Shown piece after piece: positions 25,150 to 36,692 of a stretch of 64,000 bases of DNA. Positions within the stretch are counted from its first letter, which is position 1. Every line of letters begins with the position of its first letter. The stretch covers positions 22,328,385 to 22,392,384 of the forward strand of contig NC_083337.1 of the NCBI RefSeq assembly GCF_019175385.1. The letters run 5' to 3'. Under the pieces are notes generated by a model. That model had not been told where the DNA came from. It worked only from the letters and a program-made list of their open reading frames with translations, and searched no databases. The position numbers and the translations under genes were made by a program. This stretch comes from Lycium barbarum. Its lineage: Eukaryota; Streptophyta; Magnoliopsida; Solanales; Solanaceae.

Positions 25150-25567
25150 GTAGACAGGGAGGTGAGCTTGATCCAGACTCGTAGGAGCCAGTAGCTGATT
25201 TGAGAGCACTCCATTACTCTGGAGGTGCTTTTGATTATTCTTTTGTGCACATATGTATATTTTTGGGCACGATGGGGTCCTGTCCCGTCTCTATGTTTAG
25301 CACTCTAGTAGAGGCTCGTTGATACGCAGTGTGGATTACATGGTCTCACAATGTCACTACTGTATGTATACATATATTATTTTAATAGCCGAAAGGCTTA
25401 TGTATATAAAAGTATTTATGTTCTCAAAAGATAAATGATTTTTCTTGTGATTTGAGTACGAATTTGATAAAAGAACGCTTAATGAGTATGATGCGTAGTA
25501 GAATGAGCGGTGCTCGGTGGTTAGCCCCGGGTACCCGTCACGGCCCCTAGGCGGGTCGTGACAAAAG

Positions 25568-25579
25568 TGGTATCAGAGC
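25568..25579 (+). other. CR2 primer binding site
   Basis: TGGTATCAGAGC lies 4 nt after the 5' LTR end, complementary to initiator tRNA-Met. Confidence 0.92.
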
Positions 25580-25732
25580 AGTTCAGTCCTAGAAAGTGTC
25601 TACGAGCCGTGTCTAGTAGAGTTTTGTTAATGGTGTGTTGCGCGCCACACTAATAAACAGGAGGCTACAGGGCATTTAGGAAAAATGACCATCTTTCATC
25701 TTACGAGATCGTGCGATAGAGCTGTGTTATAA

Positions 25733-25767
25733 GATTTTCCCCTCTTAATAGTGTGTTATGATTTCAG
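25733..25767 (+). promoter_or_regulatory. Candidate 3' splice acceptor before CR2 gag
   Basis: Pyrimidine tract TTTTCCCCTCTT, then TGATTTCAG ending at 25767. The gag ATG is at 25770. Together with the LTR donors at 23837 or 24349 it could remove most of the LTR leader and the primer site. Confidence 0.4.
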
Positions 25768-25769
25768 AA

Positions 25770-27060
25770 ATGCCGCCAAAGGGAAAAGCTACAGCTACCC
25801 AGAAGGGCAAGACTACGATGAAAAGGCGGGTGGAAAGAGAGCCTCCGATGAATGTAAATGAGGGCGAATCACATAACGAGGCCCTATCTAATACTTCCTC
25901 CACCCCGCCCAATGTAGAAGAACAAGGGGGAGCTTCAGCTCCAGTTCCCCCACCGGTTGCTTCGGGTCAACAAGTGACCGAGGCCATTCATTTATTGACA
26001 CAGTTGGTTGCCGCCCAGTGACAGAGGTAGAATGTGAGTTCAAGTGATCGGGCAGCTAGTACCAAGGCCCGTGATTTTATTAGTTTGAATCCTCCGGAGT
26101 TTTTTGGGTCAAAGCCGGATGAAGACCCGCAAGGTTTTATTGATGAGATGCTGAGAACATTGAGGATTATCCATGTCTCCGAAACTGAATCTGTGGAGTT
26201 GGCATCTTATAGACTCCGAGATGTGGTGGTATTGTGGTACAATAATTGGCTAGCATCAAGAAAAGAAAATGCGCCTCCTCCCGTGTGGCAAGAGTTTGTA
26301 GATGCTTTCATCCGTCAGTATTTGCCACCCGAGGTCCGCCGAGCTAGGGCGGATAGGTTCTTAAATCTGAAGTAGGGAAGTATGAGTGCCCGGGAATATA
26401 ACCTTCAATTTAATTCGTTGTCTAGATATGCCCCGACTATGGTGGCCGATATTGGAGATAGAGTGCATCGCTTTGTGAGTGGCTTAGGGCCACATTTATT
26501 TAAAGATTGCTTAACGGCTTCATTGCAAGATGGGATGGATATTTACCGAATACAAGCTCATGCCCAGAATTTAGAAGGACGACAGCAACCACAAAGAGGT
26601 GATCGCGATATTGATAGGAGGCAAAGTAAGAGGGCCGGATCTATGGGGGCAGGCAGTGATTATAGAGGGTGATCAAGGCAGACACATTCCAGACACTCAG
26701 GCCAGTCGGTGACTAGTGCACCTCCTCGATTTACAGGTAGGAGAATTGATCGCTCCTTTCGGTCAGGACAGGGTCAGAGTTCGAGGGCCTCAGATTCTCA
26801 GTTCAGGGAAGATTATAGTCAAAGGAGACCCCCAGTACCGCGGTGCAGCCAGTGCGGTAGACTACATTCCGGACAATGTCACCAAGGTTCAGATGCTTGC
26901 TATGCCTGCGGCCAGGTTGGGCATATGATGCGAGATTTCCTGTCGATGAGTGGTAGAGTTGGGGTTCAGCCCATAAGATAAGTGGCTGGTTCATCTTCAG
27001 TGCGCCCAGTAAGGCAGACTCCCTAGATTCCAACAGGTCGAGGTAGAGGCAGAGGGGGAG
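25770..27060 (+). pseudogene. gag: CR2 gag (capsid/nucleocapsid) with premature stops
   Basis: A single reading frame recognisable as Ty3/gypsy gag: a basic N-terminus, a low-complexity Pro/Ala linker, then the Retrotrans_gag domain at about 26080-26600 (motifs LNPPEFFGSKPDEDPQGF and QYLPPEVRRARADRFLNL), a basic region, and a zinc knuckle at about 26898-26940. The last cysteine of CxxCx4Hx4C is replaced by Phe (CYACGQVGHMMRDF). Stops interrupt the frame at 26019, 26028, 26373, 26670 and 26979, and another follows near 27024. Most fit CGA-to-TGA or CAG/CAA-to-TAG/TAA changes. I start at 25770 because the upstream in-frame ATG at 25758 precedes the acceptor-like site and is not shared with CR1. 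It is followed directly by integrase in another frame. Confidence 0.9.
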
Positions 27061-28392
27061 CATCAAATTCTAGAAGAATCCCATTATTCCCGGTATTCTA
27101 TTCACCCAGGTGCAACCAAGATATTTCATGATCTTAAATCAATATATTGGTGGGATGGCATGAAGAGAGACATAGCGGAATTTGTAGCCCAATGTCCAAA
27201 TTGCCAACAAGTGAGGATCGAACATCAAAAGCCAGGAGGATTATTGCAAGCAATGGAAATTCCTACTTGGAAATGGGAAGTGATCAACATGGATTTTATT
27301 GTGGGGTTACCTCATTCCCGAAGAAAGTATGATTCTATATGGGTGATCGTGGACAGACTCACGAAAGTAGCTCATTTTCTTCCAGTTAGAACCACATACA
27401 CGGCTGAAGATTATGGAAGGTTGTATATCAAGGAAATTGTGCGACTCCATGGTATTCCAATATCTATTATCATAGATAGAGGAGCGCAATTTACAGCCAA
27501 GTTCTAGAAGTATTTCCAAGAAAGTCTAGGTACTCAAGTGAAGCTTAGCACGGCATTTCATCCGCAGACTGATGGGCAAGCCGAACGTACTATTCAGACC
27601 TTGGAAGATATGCTACGAGCATTTGTGCTAGATTTCGGTGGTAGTTGGGATGATCACCTACCCCTTATTAAGTTCGCATATAACAATAGCTATCATTCCA
27701 GTATCCAAATGGCTCTGTATGAAGCCGCATATGGAAGGAAGTGTAGATCCCCGATTGGATAGTTTGAAATGGGAGAAGTACAACTAATAGGCCCTGAATT
27801 GATTCAGCAACTAATAGGCCCTGAATTGATTCAACAAGCGGTAGAAAACGTTAAGGTGATACAAGATCGATTGTTGACAGCCCAAAGTCGCCAAAAATCT
27901 TATGCGGACAACCACCGGTGAGACGTGTAATTTCAGGTTGATGATTGGGTATTTTTGAAAGTGTCGCCAATGACAGGGGTGATGAGGTTTGGCAAGAAAG
28001 GGAAGTTAAGTCCTCGATACATTGGACCCTATAAAATTATCCGCAAGGTGGGTCAGGTAGCCTACGAATTGGACTTGCCTTCAGAGCTTGAATCAGTCCA
28101 CCCAGTTTTTCACGTCTCAATGCTCCGCAAGTGTGGTGGAGATCCCATGAAAATTGTTCAAATAGATGATGTCCAAGTGACAGAAAAGCCGGTATATGAA
28201 GAAGTGCCTATTGACATCTTAGACAGGCAAGTACGAAGACTTCGAAATAAGGAAGTAGCTTCAGTCAAAGTCTTGTGGCGAAATGACAACCAAGAGGAAA
28301 TGACCTGGGAAGCAGAAGAGAGTATGAAGTCCAAGTACCCGCACTTATTTCAAACCCCAGAAGATATCCATGATGAAACGTCAGGATTATGA
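27061..28392 (+). pseudogene. CR2 integrase plus chromodomain (3' part of pol)
   Basis: The frame starts abruptly at the deletion junction. Zinc-binding HHCC region at about 27082-27205 (SHYSRYSIHPG ... CPNC). Integrase core at about 27260-27760 with catalytic Asp (MDFIVGLP), Asp (IIDRGAQF) and Glu ([11 protein letters not shown]) all present. Then a GPY/F-like region (FGKKGKLSPRYIGPYKI) and a C-terminal chromodomain at about 28200-28350 (LDRQVRRLRNKEV ... VKVLWRN ... TWEAEE), which places it among chromoviruses of Tekay/Del type. Integrase would insert cDNA, and the chromodomain is thought to steer it to modified chromatin. Stops at 27505 and 27760 (Trp TGG to TAG) and two near 27920 break the frame, and a 27-bp tandem duplication lies at about 27780-27837. 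Confidence 0.92.
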
Positions 28393-28580
28393 GGTATGTG
28401 TACTTCCTTTTCATGCTTTTGGTCGTGTGTGGCCAATTTATAGTTCTATTATGCTGAGGCCCTGTGAGGAAATATTATTATGGGTTGTTGTGACAGGATG
28501 GTAGTGCCATATTACAGGGAAAACTCTGGCAAAATTTTCGGAGAATTCCCGAGTTTTTAACATTCGAGGCCGCATGTTCC

Positions 28581-28595
28581 AAAAGGGGGGAAGAA
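28581..28595 (+). other. CR2 polypurine tract
   Basis: AAAAGGGGGGAAGAA abuts the 3' LTR start at 28596, as expected for plus-strand DNA priming. Confidence 0.9.
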
Positions 28596-28935
28596 TGTTA
28601 CACCTTGAAAAATTCCCCGTTAGCATACAGTGAATAGGCTAGAGAAGAGCACGAGGTATACCATGATTTTGATAAGTAAGAAATAGCATTTGATGATCCT
28701 AATCGGGATTCAAAGACATTTGACGTAAAGGATGAAGTTTGTCAAAGAAAGCAAAAGATGCGTTGCGTATCGGGTAAGAATTATAAGCGACGAGTTAATG
28801 ATGGCGTAATGACGTCTTAGAGAAGAATGATGAAGTCCCTTAGATTGGTATGGAGGTGTTAAACAAGTGTCAAGAAGGTTCCATAAGGATTGGAGATCAA
28901 ACGAGTCGACGAGAACGAAATCGGAACAGCTGGGC

Positions 28936-29120
28936 ATTATACGGCCCAACATACTGGCCGTATAAATTATACGGCCGTATGTTAGGCCGTATAATTAGCT
29001 AAGAGGGGCACCAGTCACTGTACCAAACATACGGCCAAACATACGGCCCGTATAAATTGTATGGACCGTATGTTGGTCCGTATATGTTGGTCGGGATAGA
29101 TTTCAACAATTAATATAAGA
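28936..29120 (+). promoter_or_regulatory. CR2 3' LTR palindrome array and TATA-like box
   Basis: ATACGGCC/GGCCGTAT-type inverted repeats at 28936-29095, followed by TAATATAAGA at 29111-29120. The donor AAG|GTGAGT lies about 250 nt downstream. Confidence 0.5.
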
Positions 29121-30600
29121 ACCTCTCCCTCATTAATTCATTTCATTTTCACTCTCCTCTCTTCAAGAAACCTCTAGAACACTCTCCAATATTCATCCAC
29201 AAGAAATCAAAGGAAATCCATGATCAACTACAACAAAACCACGAAATCAAGTGTATAAAACCTAACAGAAGTTCATCTACACCAAGAAAACTCAAGGGAA
29301 GTGAGTTAGGGTTTTGGTGCAAGAAGAGAAGTTACACTCAAGGGTTGTTCATTCATCATCTAAGGTGAGTTTCATGATTATTCCATGTTGTTTAAGGTAT
29401 TAGAAGGCTAAGACACTTTAATTGTAGAAAGATATAGAAAATAGGTTATGAATGTGGGAATAATGACATTGTTGGGTAAAGGTTTGGATTGAGTCATGAT
29501 TATAGATGTGTTGTGAATGTAAATATGTTATTAATGACATTTAGACTATGGAATAAGTATTATATATGAGAAAACGGGATAGTGAGCTATAACCATAATT
29601 GTGGAGAAATTGAAGAGGAAATGGTGAGTTGTGGGAAATGTAGATGAATGATGATTGTTGTTTGCAATACTGTGAATGTTGTTATGAACGTTTGGGAGTT
29701 GATATAGAATATGGGAAAAGTAGTAAAAACAAAGGAAATGCTGCCCAATTTTCTTTAGCTTTAGTAAGCACGTTTAAGTAATCGATTAGCTAATGATAAT
29801 GCGAATTCTCTTGAAGGTAGAAACGTGGGCATTGAAGGAGAGCAAGCAAGCGATAGATTAGTTAAACAAACAAGGTATGTGAGGCTAGTCCTTTCATTCT
29901 GTGGCTTGAATCCTATAGCATGACTTCTCCTTCCTTTTCATGATTCTCCTATATTCCGGAAAACTAATAGCCTATGTTCATGTATAGCTATATGAGCTGA
30001 GAGATACGTTATGAGCCTAATAATGATGATGATGAGCTTGAGCCTAAAGATTCTAGAGTTTATGATATGATATTTCTATAAAGTTAATGATGTCGTTTGT
30101 TGTATAGACTCACCTTATACACTAATTCCTTCAGGATGAGGCAGAATACTTATAGATGCTCCATAATGAAATTGGGGGTTCACGACCTTATGTCACCCCG
30201 ATAGAGTATAATTGTCTTAAGTTTCCAGTCATGCATTATGATAATAAAATGATGAGAATATGATAAGTCTGTGAGATGTACATGATGCTATCACACCGCG
30301 CCAATATGGCCGGGCAGACACTGCTAAGGCGGGCAGCTATATGTATACACCATATCTAAGTGACATGGGTAGACACCACTAGTGGGTGGCATGAGATGGT
30401 ACCCTGGACGCAGGCTAATGATTATCACACCGTACCTATATGGTCGGGTAGCTTGTACATTTAGACACACATGATATGATGATGATTATGAGTAAGCCAG
30501 CATGTGTTATTTCTTTTATAAGTGACAGTCATATACAGTTGCTCCTTGTTGATGTTTCCTTTGTCTTATTGATGTAATTTTATTACTTATGCCTCTCATA

Positions 30601-30659
30601 CTCTATACAATGTTCGTACTGACGTCCGTTTTCTTTGGACGCTGTGTTCATGCCCACAG
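30601..30659 (+). other. Conserved three-hairpin block (CR2 3' LTR copy)
   Basis: Stem 2 (CGTCC/GGACG) and stem 3 (CTGTG/CACAG) are perfect. Stem 1 is damaged (CTCTATAC instead of CTCAGTAC). It is about 415 bp before the LTR end. Confidence 0.65.
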
Positions 30660-31076
30660 GTAGACAGAGAGGTGAGCTTGATCCAGACTCGTAGGAGCCA
30701 GTAGCTGATTTGAAAGAACTCCATTATTCCGGAGGTGATTTTGATTATTCTTTTGTGCACATATTTATATTTTGGGCATGACGAGGTCCTGTCCCGTCTC
30801 TATGTCTAGCACTCTAATAGAGGCTCGTAGATACGCAGTGTGGGGTACATGGTCTCACAAGGTCACTACTGTATGTATATATATATATTATTTTAATAGT
30901 CTAAAGGCTTATGTATATAAAAGTATTTTTGTTCTCAAAAGAAAAATGATTTTTCTTATGATTTGAGTATGAATTTGATAAAAGAACGCTTAATGAGTAT
31001 GACGAGTAGTAGAATGAGCGGTGCTCGGTGGTTAGCCCCGGGTACCCATCACGACCCCTAGGCGGGTCGTGACAAA

Positions 31077-32888
31077 GCCTCAGCCCCAGCTCCAGCACCT
31101 CCGGCTCCTCCACCGGATGCTTCAGGCCAAGATGTAAAAGAGGTCATTCATTTAGTTACTCAATTGGTTGCTGCCCAGACTCAGCGGCAAAGTACAGGGC
31201 AAGGTGATAGGGTTGTTAATGCAAGGGCCCATGATTTCACTAGCTTGAACCCTCCGGAATTCTTTGGAAAGCCGGATGAGGACCCTTAGAATTTTATTGT
31301 TGGAATGTTGAGGACGTTTCGCTTGATACATGCTTCGGACACCGAATCGGTGGAGTTAGCGTCCTATATATTGAGGGACGTCGCGATTCATTGGTACACG
31401 GTTTGGATGGCTTCACGGGGAGTCAATACACCTCCACCGATATGGCAAGAATTTGTAGATGCTTTCCTCAGACATTATTTGCCTCCAGAGGTTCGGCGAG
31501 CTAGAGCCGATAAGTTCTTAAATTTGAGGCAAGGTAGCATGAGTGCTTTAGAGTACAGTCTCCGCTTCAAATCTTTGGCTAGGTATGCTTCGGCCATGGT
31601 AGCGGATATAGGTGACCGAGTGCACCGATTTGTGAAAGGCCTAGGGCCACATTTGATGGATAGGTGCTTGACTGCGTCCCTTCCGGATAATATGAATATT
31701 TCACGCATTCAGGCCCATGCTCAAAATTTAGAAGAAAGCCTACAACAACAAAGAAGTGAGCGTGAGCATGATAGGGGAAATAAAAAGAGGTCCAGATCCT
31801 CGGGTCCGATGAGTGAGTTTAGAGGCGGGCACAGACAGTAGTTTTCTAGGCATTCAGGCCATTCTATGACTAATGCGCCTCCACGGTTTTCAGGCCAGAG
31901 ATTTAATAGATATACTCATTCCGGGCCGAGTCAGAGTTTTTCGGGATCTCAGTTCAGAGTTGATTCGGGTCAGACGAGGCCACCGGTACCACAATGTTCC
32001 CAGTGTGGGAAGTTACATTGGGGTCAATGTCGATTGGGTTGAGATTGCTATTCATGTGGTCGACCAGGCCATATTATGCGTGATTGCTCCTCAGTTGGTG
32101 ATAGAGGTAGGACCCAGCCTTCAGGGTCGATAGCCGGATCTTCATCATCAGTACGCCCTATGGGGATAGGTTCACATGCGTTAGTTGGCCATGGTAGAGG
32201 CAGAGGGAGAGTCCCCAGTTCTTGCGGTCCTCAGCATCGTATTTATGCTTTGGCTGGACGCCAAGATCTTGAGTCTTCTCCTGATGTGGTCACAGGTATA
32301 TTATCGGTATTTTCCCATGATATATATGTTTTGCTAGATCCGAGCTCCACATTGTCCTATGTTACTTCGTATATTGCGGTTCGATTTAGAGTCAAACCGG
32401 AGTCGATCAAACCTTTTGAGGTGTCCACCTGTTGGTGAATCGGTAATAGCTGGCCGAGTTTATAGAAACTGCATAGTTGTGATTTGTGACCGTCGTACTA
32501 TGATTGCCTTGCATGATTTAAAAATGGTAATTTTGATGTTATTATGGGGATGGATTGGTTGGCTTCTTGCTATACCAATGTTGATTGTAGAATGAAAATG
32601 GTTCGTTTCAAATTTTCGGGAGAACCAGTTTTAGAATAGAAAGGGAAAACTGTGTCACCAAAAGGTAGGTTTATTTCCTATCTAAAGGCAAGGAAAATGA
32701 TCACAAAAGGTTGCATTTATCATCTAGTGCGGGTTCAAGATGTAAAAGCTGAACCGCCGACTCTTCAGTCAGTTATTGTAGTTAATGACTTTCCGGATGT
32801 ATTCCCAGAAGAGCTTCCAGGCCTTTCTCCCGAGCGGGAGATTGATTTTGTGATTGATGTATTGCCAGACACTAAGATATATAGTGAG
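31077..32888 (+). pseudogene. CR1 gag (rest), protease and start of reverse transcriptase
   Basis: Continuation of the CR1 polyprotein after CR2. Gag domain at about 31230-31740 (LNPPEFFG ... HYLPPEVRRARADKFLNL), zinc knuckle at about 32046-32087 with all four ligands (CYSCGRPGHIMRDC), a Gly/Arg-rich linker, and an aspartic protease at about 32230-32600 whose active-site motif reads DPSST at 32337-32351 (usual form DxGST, so Gly is replaced by Ser). The first residues of RT follow (NDFPDVFPEELPGLSPEREI). Stops occur at 31287 (CAG to TAG), 31839 and 32040, a 1-nt frameshift at about 32421 and a stop near 32636. The frame ends at about 32888, where pol joins LTR sequence; RT motifs, RNase H, integrase and chromodomain are gone. 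Confidence 0.9.
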
Positions 32889-33145
32889 ATGTGTTTGGCC
32901 TTGTCGGCCTATATTTTGGATGTCATTTTGTTAGCCTCGTCGGCTTATGTACATTGCTATGGGCATTGCTATTAATGGTGATATGTATACATGTATTGTT
33001 GTCCAATGGAATTAGCTTAAACAATGGATAGAAAGTATGATTTAACTATATGGTTCACCTAGAGGTAAATGTGAAAGTATGTTAAGAGGTGCCTGGGTGG
33101 GTTAACACCGGGTGCCCGTCGCGGCCCTACGGTTGGGTCGTGACA
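32889..33145 (+). mobile_element. CR1 3' LTR remnant (257 bp)
   Basis: It matches 18986-19242 of the CR1 5' LTR base for base in length, with few substitutions, and ends GGGTCGTGACA. It is joined to pol at a short microhomology (TATAG/ATGTG context). A deletion removed everything from early RT to most of the 3' LTR. Confidence 0.9.
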
Positions 33146-33150
33146 CCCTA

Positions 33151-36100
33151 ATACTAAAGTTAGTAAGGTATGACAGATAAAGCTGGATATGAAACCGTTT
33201 GATGTGGTGACTCTTGTTTGGTTGATGCCTTTGATAGTATCATGCCACTTGGCAACGGTGTTATTTCGAGTCTGAAAAATAGAAATATTGAGGTTTTCTC
33301 AAAATTTCTGCCCCAGTGTAGAAGTGTATTCGCTAACTCTTAAACTTGCCATACCGGAAGAATTTTTGAGATCCTCTCAAAAATTCTGCCCTAGTTAAAG
33401 CAGCGTCGGTGACCTATTGTGCCGAGTTTTGAGGAAATTTTGCGATCACCTAAAAAATCTCAAAATTTCTGCCTCAGTTTCTATCTAGGGATATCTACGA
33501 TTTTCATTTGGTGCGACCAAACTCTAAAAATGCCTATGTAATCCCACTTTAGGAATTATGTCATAAACATAATTGGTGGTGATATTTTTAGGACGCCATC
33601 TCGAATTTTCGAGACCAGCGTATCATCCTATGACAACCCACTTTAGAGATAGGCAATGTCTACTTAAGAGGTAAGTGTCACGTTTTAGGGCAGACGACCC
33701 TGTTTGTCCCATTTTTAGGGTGGACGACCATGTTTTTCACATTTTTAGGGCGGACGACCCTGTTTGTCACATTTTTTAGGGCGGATGACCCTGCTTTTGT
33801 CACGTTTTAGGGGAAGACGACCTTTCTTATAATAAAGATAATCTTGTCTCTGCTTTATCGCTCTTGCATGGTTACATCGCCATAACCTCTCAGTTGACTA
33901 TATGGAGACCTTCTTGGCATTCACTACTCAACTACTTTTCGTCATTTCGTCCCTTAAGGACTATAGTTTTCTTGGTTAGATGGTCGTTTTCCCTTTGACT
34001 TTTTTACGCCGTCCTTTTAATGATATTCCCATCTTATAGTCTTTCTTGTGGTGTTGCCCTTATGGCGTTTCACCTATTTATTGACTTGTCGCTCTTGTGG
34101 CGCTTTGTATATATAGCCCTTTAGGCTTGACTAGTTAATTCCCCTTTGACGCTAGGGAATTCGCAACTTTGATGCTCTTTTGATCTTACGCAGTCGCTTG
34201 TATTAAAAGAAGATGACTAATATCTACACGATCATTTTACCGGCAACTTCAAAAAAAATCTTAAAAGGATTTTTAGGGAGAGATACTAAACCGTTGAGCA
34301 AATGTTTGCTCTTTGTAGGCCTTGCTCATATTTCGTGGAGTTTCTTTTCTTTGGCAAGTTGTGTCATTTTGGGCTGAAGGGATTCATTGATGGCTTGGAA
34401 TTGACTTTGTAAAATTTCAAAGCAAAGTCGTTAGAGTAGTCAAAGGTGATGACAAAGAGTCTTACAAATCGAGAGAAGAGTTAAGAATGCCGTCATTCGG
34501 CTTAAGTTTTTTGAGATTTTCGGCCATCTTTGAAGGCTTGATGTTTATTTTGCTCGTTTTGTGGATCATGCTCGGGCGGGTGACGTTGTTGATCTTTTAA
34601 ATGTTGATGGACCAATCTTTGGTAGTGTTGATACGTGATTCCTGAAGATTCAACTATAATTGTCAGTAAATCATAATACTGTTATAGTGAAATAAAGGAA
34701 GGATAGCGCAGAGGTTAATGATGAAGTCGTCTTGGCCCATGTGGATTTAAGGCGTGAAAATCCAATCAGCGTCTCATAGCCTTGATTCCTAAGTTCAACT
34801 TTGCATAAAGTCGTCTCCTGCAATATTCCGAGAGCAAGTGTTAGTGGACATAGCGAAGTAAAAGAGTTTAATCGAAGGCCAAGTTAGAAGTAAAGCCTTT
34901 TTTGGCTTATAAAGTTTGAGGTGATAGCGGGCCCGTTGACGCCTTTGATTGGACTTGATGTTGACTTTGAGGCTCGTCGCTTTGTAGCTTCCTTGTTCCT
35001 ACGCTCACAAAAATCTCTTTAAAGTAAAAGTGGTTGACTCATTTTGATCCAACCGAGTGTTCCATGATAGACTTGAAGGAAATGGGAATGCGATCCCTAG
35101 GATAAGTATTGAGTTACGTTGGCACGTTCCTATTCGTTTGGATTTCTATAAAAAAAAAAGAGTTGTTTGCTTGATTAATCTATTCTAGTGAATAAGGATA
35201 TCAGATTTGTTGAGTTGTTTTGAACCAGTTTCCCCGGTTTCCAGCCCTGGGATACTTAATTGAAGATGTTTACGCTTGAAGAATTGAGGATTTGTATAGC
35301 TTTATTGATTTGAAGACTTGCCCCCGATGTTACTCGAAGAGTCAACAATATGAGAGAATGGAGGAATGAAGTTTTTTGAAGACTGAATCAAAGATGTATC
35401 CCAACTCCTTAGCGGGGATTCGTAATTTGAAACAATGGGGAGACCGTACCCATATATAGGATTGCTACGTATCTTTCTGGAACAAGAATCAGGTCTGACA
35501 TAGTTCGAAACTCGAACTTTTGACGTATTTTGGTTTGTCCATTCAAATGTCAAGTATTTTAGTGTAGCGCATGGGTGGCCTAAAAGGGCTGTAACTTGAA
35601 TTGTTTTATTTTTTTGAGGAGTTGTGATTTGGATTCTAAAGGGAAAAGTGCGACCCTAACGACCTTTTGGATTCAGTAAAAATGAATCTTTAGGCAATTT
35701 GTAATGATTGGCTATTTATCCCAAGAATTTGGAGGTTGCTATGACCGAGGGGTACGACTCAAAAGACGTTTTTGAAGTAATGTGGTCTATGTGGATTTTC
35801 CCAATGCTTTTCTTGAGAATGTTTTGGATTTTTTAACACAAGGTTTGAGGACATTAGGCGTTCGACTCTAACAATCATTTGATGTGACATGGTCAGCATG
35901 GATTGGACGCTAACTGGATGATGTTTCTAGAAGTCTTGGAATTTTTGGCTTTGACATAGTGCTTCGAGACTTTTGACGTCATTCTAAGGTTTTGGAACCG
36001 AACTACAGACATTTCATGTTCGAAGCAAAACAAATATCTTTTATACGTACAAGTCAAAATAGGCATAGAAAAGTGAGCATAACAGTTATAACTTACAGAT

Positions 36101-36255
36101 TCAACAAAATATACGAAAGCACATAAGCAGTTTATATCACACAAGCAATTTAGATCACATAAGCAGTTTATATCTCATAAGCGGCTCCAATACCTCCTCA
36201 CTCCAACGCTACTAATGATTTGAAGGATGTAGATGTCGTTAAGACTTTCCGCTCG
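33151..36255 (-). mobile_element. Ogre-like internal copy 1, segment b
   Basis: Aligns with 43286-46388 of internal copy 2 over its whole length with few indels. Neither strand has an ORF longer than about 85 codons, and no gag, pol or ORF1 motif is seen. It ends at GCTCG, the target site of S3. Confidence 0.75.
33680..33830. repeat. Tandem GGGCGGACGACCCTG repeats
   Basis: Five units of about 30-33 bp, each with TTTTAGGGCRGACGACCCTG and a spacer (TTTGTCACA). The same array is at 43820-43970. Each unit holds an AGGG/CCCT inverted repeat. Confidence 0.85.
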
Positions 36256-36633
36256 TGTCACAACCCGACCAGGGACCGTGACGGTTACCCGGGGCTAACC
36301 ACCGTGCACCACTCATTCCCTTACTTATATTCATATCATAAGAAAGTCATTTTCTCATTTGGAAACATAATCACTTTTATGCACATAAGCCCTTCAGCTA
36401 TCAGAATAATATATATATATACAATAGCAACATCATGAAACCATATAACCCACACCTGTGTATCTACGAGCCTCTACTAGAGTGCTAGACATTGGGACGG
36501 GACAGGACCCCGTCATGCCCTAAATATACATATGTACACAAAAGAATAATCAAAGGCAACTCCAGAACAATGGAGTGCTCTCAAGTCGGCTAATAGCTCC
36601 TACGAGTCTGGATCAAGATCACCTCCCTGTCTA

Positions 36634-36692
36634 CCTGTAGGCATGAACACATCGTCCAAAGAAAACGGACGTCAGTACGAACATTGTACTGA
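36634..36692 (-). other. Conserved three-hairpin block (S3 copy)
   Basis: TCAGTAC/GTACTGA and CGTCC/GGACG stems are perfect. Stem 3 is TGTG/TACA with a wobble. It is about 380 bp from the LTR end. Confidence 0.65.

Larger units (their letters stand above)
19613..25563 (+). mobile_element. CR2 5' LTR (interrupted by S4)
   Basis: LTR of about 2.49 kb after removing S4 and one TSD, matching the 2479-bp 3' LTR. Palindrome array 19953-20095, TATA-like TAATATAAGG at 20118-20127, a C11 run at about 20128, strong donor AAG|GTGAGT at 23837|23838 and second donor AAG|GTATGT at 24349|24350. Confidence 0.93.
19613..31074 (+). mobile_element. CR2: chromovirus with both LTRs, internally deleted
   Basis: A full-length structure with two LTRs (19613-25563 and 28596-31074), primer site, PPT and TG...CA ends, inserted in CR1 gag with TSDs GAGCC (19608-19612) and AAGCC (31075-31079), one mismatch. 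The internal region is only about 3.0 kb: gag joins directly to integrase plus chromodomain, with protease, reverse transcriptase and RNase H missing. Comparing the first 200 bp of both LTRs by eye gives 12 differences, so the insertion is not recent. It could have moved only with proteins supplied in trans, or it was deleted after insertion. Confidence 0.92.
28596..31074 (+). mobile_element. CR2 3' LTR
   Basis: 2479-bp LTR from TGTTACACCTTG to GGGTCGTGACA. It is uninterrupted, so it serves as the empty-site reference for S4 (AGAAG at 29327-29331). Donor AAG|GTGAGT at 29364|29365, second donor AAG|GTATGT at 29874|29875. It lacks about 15-20 bp present in the 5' LTR near 24875. Confidence 0.95.
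14114..33145 (+). mobile_element. CR1: Tekay/Del-like chromovirus, nested and 3'-deleted
   Basis: The element starts TGTTACCCCTCG at 14114 and ends GGTCGTGACA at 33145. TSDs are CCCTT (14109-14113) and CCCTA (33146-33150), one mismatch. The empty site CCCTT|ATACT is present in internal copy 2 at 43281-43285. It contains its 5' LTR (14114-19242), primer site (19247-19258), split gag (19452-19612 and 31077 onward), protease, the start of RT, and a 257-bp remnant of the 3' LTR. Nested inside are S2 and CR2. It cannot be autonomous. Confidence 0.9.

Noticed and set aside
20343..25563. S4 as an ordinary part of the CR2 5' LTR
   Set aside because: The 3' LTR lacks it, and AGAAG is duplicated on both sides, so it is a separate insertion.
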